This document shows, piece after piece, positions 59,014 to 64,000 of a stretch of DNA of 64,000 bases (positions are counted from its first letter, which is position 1; every line of letters starts with the position of its first letter). The translations under genes and the position numbers were made by a program. A model generated the notes under the pieces. It was not told the DNA's origin. It did no database searches and saw only the letters and a list, made by a program, of their open reading frames with translations. The DNA lies in contig NZ_PJIL01000013.1 of the NCBI RefSeq assembly GCF_002929335.1, forward strand, positions 80,429 through 144,428, given 5' to 3'. The DNA comes from Arthrobacter sp. Y81. Lineage in GTDB: Bacteria; Actinomycetota; Actinomycetes; Actinomycetales; Micrococcaceae.

Positions 59014-60000
59014 TCAGTTGCCTCCGAGGCCGGAGGGCGCGGCGGCGTTGTCCGCCCGGATGACCCATTCGAAGGCCGGCGCTTTGGAACGGGCGCCCTG
59101 GGCAGCTTTGGAGCGGTTGGGTTCGCCCAATTCCGCGAGCAGTTTCTCGGAGAGGTCCACCATTCCGGCGAACCTTTCCGTGGTCAGCCAGCCGGGACGG
59201 GTTGCGAAGAGGATGTCCTCGCTGGACGTGTTTCCGCTGGCCCCCGGCGCAAACGGGCAGCCGCCCAGGCCGCCCAGGGCGCCGTCCACCATGGCGGCGC
59301 CGGCCTGGATGGCGGCGATGGTGTTGGCCACGCCGAGCCCCCAGGTGTCGTGGCCGTGATAGACAATGCGCCGCGCCGGAGATTCGGTGCGAACGCGTCG
59401 GATCAGCCCGGAGACCTGCGCGGGGATGGCCTGGCCAAGGGTGTCGCAGAGCACGATGTCCGTGGTTCCCTCAGCGCGCGGGTCGTTGGCGATGGACAGC
59501 ACCCGTTCCTCCGGCACCGTTCCCTCGAAGGGGCACGTGAACGACGTCGCAATACAAAGTTGTATCTGTCCGCCGACGGCGCGGGTGTACTCCACCGCCT
59601 GCGGCAGTGCGGCCAGGCTTTCGTCCGTGGTGCGGCCGATATTCGCTTTGTTGTGTGAGTCCGAGGCCGAGAGGCAGTACTGGAAGTTCCGTGCCCCGGC
59701 GGCTGCGGCCTTGGCCACGTGGCCGGGGGTGGCCACCCAGATCCAGCACTTTTCGAGTTCCTCCGGCGTGAGGGCCTGGACGACTTCGAGCGTGTTGGCC
59801 ATGGTGGGGACGAGGTCCGCGCGGGCCATGGAGCCCAGCTCGATCGACGGAACGCCCAGGCGCAGCAGCTCCCGGACAGTTTCGACCTTCCGCTCGGTGG
59901 AGAGGAGTTTCCCGGTGAGCTGGAGTCCGTCACGCAGGGTGACATCCCGCAGAATGGCGCTGCCCAGCGTTGACGTGAGGCTGTTTTGGTAGTCGTTCAT
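59014..60000 (-). CDS. HMG-CoA lyase-like (DRE-TIM) enzyme
   Basis: A 328-aa TIM-barrel lyase. The DRE-TIM signature is RDVTLRDGLQ (18-27), with metal His in YHGHDTWGLGVAN and the C-terminal loop GLGGCPFAPGASGNTSSED with the Cys typical of 3-hydroxy-3-methylglutaryl-CoA lyase. It starts within the end of the CoA-transferase gene (4-nt overlap), so it probably cleaves the CoA ester made by that enzyme. Substrate could be HMG-CoA or a related hydroxyacyl-CoA such as citramalyl-CoA. Confidence 0.88.
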   Translation of the reverse strand: MNDYQNSLTSTLGSAILRDVTLRDGLQLTGKLLSTERKVETVRELLRLGVPSIELGSMARADLVPTMANTLEVVQALTPEELEKCWIWVATPGHVAKAAAAGARNFQYCLSASDSHNKANIGRTTDESLAALPQAVEYTRAVGGQIQLCIATSFTCPFEGTVPEERVLSIANDPRAEGTTDIVLCDTLGQAIPAQVSGLIRRVRTESPARRIVYHGHDTWGLGVANTIAAIQAGAAMVDGALGGLGGCPFAPGASGNTSSEDILFATRPGWLTTERFAGMVDLSEKLLAELGEPNRSKAAQGARSKAPAFEWVIRADNAAAPSGLGGN

Positions 60001-61247
60001 GGCTGAAGTGCCTCTTCGCGGCCGGAAGCCGCCGTGATGTCGGCGGGGTCCATGTTGAGGAGCCCGCCGAGGATTTCGTTGGTGTTTTCGCCCAGGTCCG
60101 GTCCGAGGTTCCGGATGGGCAGCGACTGGTCACCGATCACGGGGACGATGCCCGGGAAGCCCACCCCGGGAAGGATCTCGTCTCCGGTGGAGACATCGAA
60201 CTTCTGGATCATGTTCCGTGCGGCGTACTGACTGTCGTTGCTGATGTCCGCCGCTGTGTAGATGGGGCCGGCGGGGACACCGGCGGCGTCCAGGGCCGCC
60301 AAGGCGTCGGCGGCGTCCAACTGCCCCGTCCACGCACCGATGGCCTGGTCAAGTTCTTCACGCCGGGCCCAGCGGCCGGCATTGCTTTGCAGGGCCGGAT
60401 CGGCGGCCAGGTCCGCGCGCCCGATGGTCTCCATGTACCGCTGGTAGATCGAGTCCCCGTTGCCGGCCACCACGATGCTGGCGCCGTCCTTGCAGATGTA
60501 CGCATTGGAAGGGGCGATCCCGTCCATCCGGCCACCCACACGCTGCCGGTCCACGCCGTAGGCCTGGTAGTCCGGAATGAGGGATTCCATCATGGAGAAC
60601 ATCGCCTCGTTCAGCGCGACGTCGATGATCCGCTCGGTGAGCGGCACAGCGCCGGCGGCGTCCCGGCGTCGTGCCTCCCTTTGGTACAGGCTCATCATCG
60701 AGCCGAAGGCGGCGTACAGTCCGGCGATTGAGTCCCCGATCGACACTCCGACACGGACTGGTGGTCGGTCGGGGTCACCCACCAGGTTGCGGAACCCTCC
60801 GTACGCTTCGGCGACGGCGGCGAAGCCGGGCCGCTCGGACAGCGGACCCGTCTGCCCGAAGGCCGAGATGCGGGTGATGATGAGGTCCGGGTTGGCTTCG
60901 TTGAGCACGTCCGGGCCGAGGCCCCACCGTTCGAGCGTGCCCGGCCGGAAGTTTTCCAGCAGGATGTCCGATTTGGCGACGAGTGCGAGCACGGCCTTTT
61001 TGCCGGCCTCGGTGCGCAGGTCCAGCACCACAGACTTCTTGTTGCGGTTGATGGTCCGGTACAGCATGGACGTATCGCCCTTGTGCAGGCGCCAGTTGCG
61101 CAGCTCATCGCCGGTTCCCGGCCGCTCCACCTTGATGACCTCTGCACCGAAATCGGCAAGCATCCGCCCTGCCGTAGGCGCGGCGATGTAGTTTCCAAGT
61201 TCAAGGACGCGGACGCCCTCAAGCGGCGCAATGCGTGTCTGTGTCAT
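59997..61247 (-). CDS. Class III CoA-transferase (CaiB/BaiF family)
   Basis: A 416-aa formyl-CoA-transferase-like enzyme. Family marks: VRVLELGNYIAAPTAGRMLADFGAEVIKVE at the N-terminus, catalytic Asp172 in SIGDSIAGLYA, and LLENFRPGTLERWGL. It transfers CoA between acyl groups, forming the CoA ester of an organic acid. Overlaps the lyase gene by 4 nt. Start ATG with AAAGGAAACCCG upstream. It begins 46 nt after the transporter gene. Confidence 0.93.
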   Translation of the reverse strand: MTQTRIAPLEGVRVLELGNYIAAPTAGRMLADFGAEVIKVERPGTGDELRNWRLHKGDTSMLYRTINRNKKSVVLDLRTEAGKKAVLALVAKSDILLENFRPGTLERWGLGPDVLNEANPDLIITRISAFGQTGPLSERPGFAAVAEAYGGFRNLVGDPDRPPVRVGVSIGDSIAGLYAAFGSMMSLYQREARRRDAAGAVPLTERIIDVALNEAMFSMMESLIPDYQAYGVDRQRVGGRMDGIAPSNAYICKDGASIVVAGNGDSIYQRYMETIGRADLAADPALQSNAGRWARREELDQAIGAWTGQLDAADALAALDAAGVPAGPIYTAADISNDSQYAARNMIQKFDVSTGDEILPGVGFPGIVPVIGDQSLPIRNLGPDLGENTNEILGGLLNMDPADITAASGREEALQP

Positions 61248-61293
61248 CGGGTTTCCTTTTTTCGTAACGTACGTCTTGTGGGGCGGCGTTCAG

Positions 61294-62747
61294 TTAGAAC
61301 AGGAGGCTCATGGGCAGGATAAGCAGGATTGCGACGACGGAGGCCACCGAAACCCCGACGGTCACCGATTTCAGCGCGCCCCTCACGCTCTGGCCCAGCA
61401 GGGACTGCAGGAGCCAGAAGGTGTTGCTCGTGACGTGGACCATGAACAGCGAACCGGCGCCGGCTGCCAGGGCGAGGAGGACAGGGTCCAGGCCGATGGC
61501 CGGGGCGATCGGTGCCAGCAGTCCGGCTGCCGTGATGGCGGACAGGGTGACCGAGCCGACGGCGATGTGCAGCACAGCGGCAATGGCCCAGACAACGAGG
61601 AGCGGGGCCACGGTGCTCGCCGAGAAAAAGCCGCCCAGAATATCGCCGAGGCCGGCGGCCGCGACGGTGGCAGCGAGGGATCCGCCGACACCGGTGAGGA
61701 TCAGGATCTGTCCGCTTTCCTTGAAGCCCACCGTAATGGCCTCTTCCACCCGTTTCTGGCCGACTGCTGAACGGGCCACGAGGCAGGTGCCGATCAGCCC
61801 GATGAGGAGCGCAATGACCGGCTCGCCCAGGAGCTTCATCCACTCGGCGTCAATTTTGAGAATCTCCAGGATGGCACCGGCGCCGATGAGCAGCAGTGAG
61901 GTCATGAGCGGGGCGAAGAGCAGGAGCAGGGGGAATTGCTTGGTTTCGCGTTCGGCTACTGCCACGGTTCCGTTTCCTGCCTTCAGGCCGGTCCCGTTGG
62001 CGGCCTTGCCACCCGCCGGCTGGAGGCCGGCTGCTGGGGCCGGCTTCGCGCCGCCGTCGTACGCTTCCTCCTCACCCTCCTTGTCTTCCTCCTCGACGAA
62101 GGTGTGGTCTTCATCCTTGGCTTCATTCCAGAAGCCGCGGCGGAAGAGGAACGTCATGATGGCGATGGAAATGATGATGGTCGGAATGACCAGGAGCAGG
62201 CCGAACAGAAGCATTTTTCCGAGGGGCACGTTGAGCAGGCCGGCCAGGGCGAGCGACGCCACGCCGGGAACCGTGAAGACAATGCCGCATTCAAGGGCAA
62301 TGGCCATGGCCGTCGCCATCCGTGCGGTGCCGAGTTTGCCGATTCTCGGCGCGAGCTTGCGAGCCAAGGGGGCTGAAATGACAAGCAGGACGTCCAGGAA
62401 GATGGACTGGAGCAGGGTCCCGATGGCGAGGCCCATGGTGTAGGGCAGGCGCTTCGGACCGAACGTGTTCAGCAGGTGTTCCACGAGGCGCCGGATGGCG
62501 CCGGTCTGGTTCAGGATGGAGCCCATCAGGACGCCGAAGGCGATGAGCAGGCCCACGTCCACCATGATCTCGCCAAATCCGGAGGTGATTGTCTTGACGG
62601 TTTTTTCCACGCCCAGACCGGCGGCCAGCCCGAGATACACCGAGCCGATCACGAGGGCGATGACAGGGTTGACCCTGAAGCGAACAATCAGCACCACCGC
62701 GGCGAGGACCGCCACGGCCGTGTTGATCAAGACAGCGATGTCTGACA
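61294..62747 (-). CDS. GntP/GntT-like organic acid:H+ symporter
   Basis: A 484-aa carrier with about 12 helices (SIFLDVLLVISAPLARKL, ECGIVFTVPG, HVTSNTFWLLQSLLG at the end), of the GntP family but clearly different from the gluconate permease at 44808. A low-complexity cytosolic linker lies at about 208-270 (EEEDKEGEEEAYDGG, then KAANGTGLKAGNG). First gene of the operon with the CoA-transferase, lyase and dehydrogenase, so it likely imports the organic acid that they degrade. Start codon ATG ends at 62748. Confidence 0.88.
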
Positions 62748-62830
62748 TAAGGGGATCCGATCGTTGGGCCTTCGACCTTGAAGGCTTGGAACAGGGTCGA
62801 GAGAGAGTGATGAGCGACACAGCGCTACAC

Positions 62831-62843
62831 CCATATTATGGGA
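62831..62843. promoter_or_regulatory. Palindrome in the transporter-GntR divergent region
   Basis: CCCATATTATGGG is a perfect 13-bp palindrome between the divergent transporter and GntR genes. A looser CCATA-N7-TATGG pair overlaps the GntR start at 63009-63025. Confidence 0.55.
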
Positions 62844-63021
62844 TTAAACCCACCATGCAAGACCTACTCGGAATAATGGGCGCATGTTGCGGTCTCCCGA
62901 GAGGCATTTGCGCACAAATCCGCGGCGCCAGCCCGGCCCTGGAAGACCGCTCACCGCGCGACAACGCCCGACATTTCGGGAAACCTTTGACAGGCTCTGT
63001 GACAGGTGCCATAGTCTTTAT

Positions 63022-63750
63022 ATGGACCTGTTGGACAGCTGGACAGCTGCACAAGATCGAGTGGTACGCGTTGGCGCGGCTGAGGCGGTCTTCGCATCCC
63101 TCCGCAGCGCCATCGAAGGCGGCAAGATCCCGGTCGGCACGCGCCTCGATTCGGAGGCATCGCTCGCCAAGCAGTACGGCGTGAGCCGCACGATGGTCAG
63201 GGAGGCACTGCGTTCCTGCACCGCTTTGGGGCTGACCGCCACCCACACGGGGAAAGGCACCTTCGTCATCGCTGACAAGGTGGCACAGGACCTTAAACTC
63301 GGCAAGTACTCGGCCAGCGCCCTCGTGGAGGCACGCCCCCACGTGGAAGTGCCTGCCGCTGGCCTGGCTGCGGAACGGCGCAGCAGCGAGGACCTGGAGG
63401 CTCTCCGGGAAATCCTGCGGGAAATGTCCGTGGAGGACGATCTCCAGCAGTGGGTGCTGTTGAACACCGAGTTCCACGTGACCATCGCCCGGTGCAGCGG
63501 CAACGGCGTGTTCGAATCGTTCCTGTCGGATATCTGCGACGCCATGGCCAACCAGTCGAACACGCTCAACCTGGTGGCTGACCGGCGCAAGGAATCTGGC
63601 GAGGAGCACGCCCGCATTTTCGCTGCCATCGAGAGCGGATCAGCCGAGGAAGCATCCCAGGCCATGAGGATGCATTTGCACGGGGTCGAATGTGCCCTGG
63701 GCACCATCGTCCCCGGAAGCGAGCACTCCAGGGCCGGCCATACGCGCTAG
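63022..63750 (+). CDS. GntR-family FCD regulator of the CoA-transferase operon
   Basis: A 242-aa regulator with winged helix at about 20-85 (DSEASLAKQYGVSRTMVREALR, then HTGKGTFVIAD) and FCD domain at about 95-230 (LLNTEFHVTIARCSGNGVFE, then GEEHARIFAAIESGS). Divergent from the GntP-type transporter gene across about 270 nt, with palindromes in between, so it is the probable repressor of the operon. ATG at 63022 chosen from family alignment; the frame is open upstream. Confidence 0.9.
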   Translation: MDLLDSWTAAQDRVVRVGAAEAVFASLRSAIEGGKIPVGTRLDSEASLAKQYGVSRTMVREALRSCTALGLTATHTGKGTFVIADKVAQDLKLGKYSASALVEARPHVEVPAAGLAAERRSSEDLEALREILREMSVEDDLQQWVLLNTEFHVTIARCSGNGVFESFLSDICDAMANQSNTLNLVADRRKESGEEHARIFAAIESGSAEEASQAMRMHLHGVECALGTIVPGSEHSRAGHTR

Positions 63751-63951
63751 ATCCTAAGCCCGACTTCCACGTTTCCCTGACCTGCCCCAACCGCCGTAAG
63801 CCCCGCGGGCTCCTTGCCCTGGAACCGCCATGCCCGCAGGCCTGGCAACGGCATCACCCAGGCCGTCCCGGCCTTGGATTCTTACCCGCCCCAAATTTTT
63901 GCGTCCAAAATTACCGTCCACGCCCCGTCACCGAAGCCCTGTGAGGACCCC

Positions 63952-64000
63952 ATGACCACCATTGCCGAAGCCGCCCCGGACACCCGCTCCGAACACGATC
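63952..64000 (+). CDS. Unknown gene, 5' end only
   Basis: ATG at 63952 with GTGAGGACCCC upstream starts a frame that runs off the window after 16 codons (MTTIAEAAPDTRSEHD). Too short to identify. About 200 nt without a gene precede it. Confidence 0.5.
   Translation, partial: MTTIAEAAPDTRSEHD

Noticed and set aside
62884..63021. N-terminal extension of the GntR gene at 63022
   Set aside because: Arg/Pro-rich translation not found in the family; the palindromic control region lies here.

Overview
The window is very GC-rich and gene-dense, with Shine-Dalgarno GGAGG starts, many GTG/TTG starts and frequent 4-16 nt gene overlaps. The protein types point to a soil actinobacterium of the Arthrobacter/Pseudarthrobacter/Paenarthrobacter group (Micrococcaceae). 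The strongest pointer is a copper amine oxidase whose TPQ tyrosine, catalytic Asp and three copper His fall at exactly the residue numbers known for the Arthrobacter globiformis enzyme (382, 298, 431/433/592). No tRNA, rRNA, CRISPR array, transposase, prophage or plasmid replication gene was seen, so this looks like ordinary chromosome rich in catabolic genes.

Layout. 1-2460: tail of a KstD/fumarate-reductase-like flavoprotein, two small unknown proteins, a DJ-1/PfpI protein and a small secreted protein. 2565-7862: two consecutive NarL-type two-component systems and an orphan histidine-kinase ATPase module. 7947-13523: LssY_C membrane protein, threonine-dehydratase-like enzyme with an IclR regulator, and a shikimate dehydrogenase divergent from an MHS transporter. 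13572-23213: amine catabolism (copper amine oxidase, a small Cys/His-rich membrane protein, TetR and AraC/FeaR-like regulators, glutamate dehydrogenase, AmiS/UreI channel, APC permease, aldehyde dehydrogenase). 23337-28370: N-acetylglucosamine PTS uptake and catabolism with a DasR-like regulator and a perfect 16-bp operator. 28462-29349: prephenate dehydratase.

29339-40943: homoprotocatechuate meta-cleavage operon (FAH-RraA fusion, GntR, HpaE, HpaD, HpaH, HpaI, succinate-semialdehyde dehydrogenase, MHS transporter), divergent from a single-component FAD aromatic hydroxylase. 41108-46211: class A penicillin-binding protein and the gluconate genes (GntR, gntK, GntP permease). 46594-53180: ammonium transporter, a DUF1540 protein, small unknown proteins, a lipoprotein, an F420-reductase-like protein, DUF1992, then a scar where an alpha/beta-hydrolase and an FMN reductase are both cut off, and a cupin.

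53305-57040: a compact uncharacterised locus (DUF2848, MHS transporter, GntR, nitrilase-family hydrolase) with matching operators. 57161-63750: an IclR regulator, then an operon of a GntP-type transporter, class III CoA-transferase, HMG-CoA-lyase-like enzyme and D-2-hydroxyacid dehydrogenase, with a divergent GntR. The right edge cuts the start of another gene.

How they fit together. The amine-oxidase and aldehyde-dehydrogenase genes could turn aromatic amines into (hydroxy)phenylacetates, and the hpa operon would take homoprotocatechuate to pyruvate and succinate; the flavin hydroxylase may bridge the two. Other blocks import and degrade shikimate-type acids, GlcNAc and gluconate. The best candidates for undescribed biology are the FAH-RraA fusion that replaces the usual HpaF/HpaG set, the CoA-transferase/lyase/dehydrogenase/GntP operon, the DUF2848-nitrilase locus, and a family of intergenic hairpins with a fixed core and co-varying arms.
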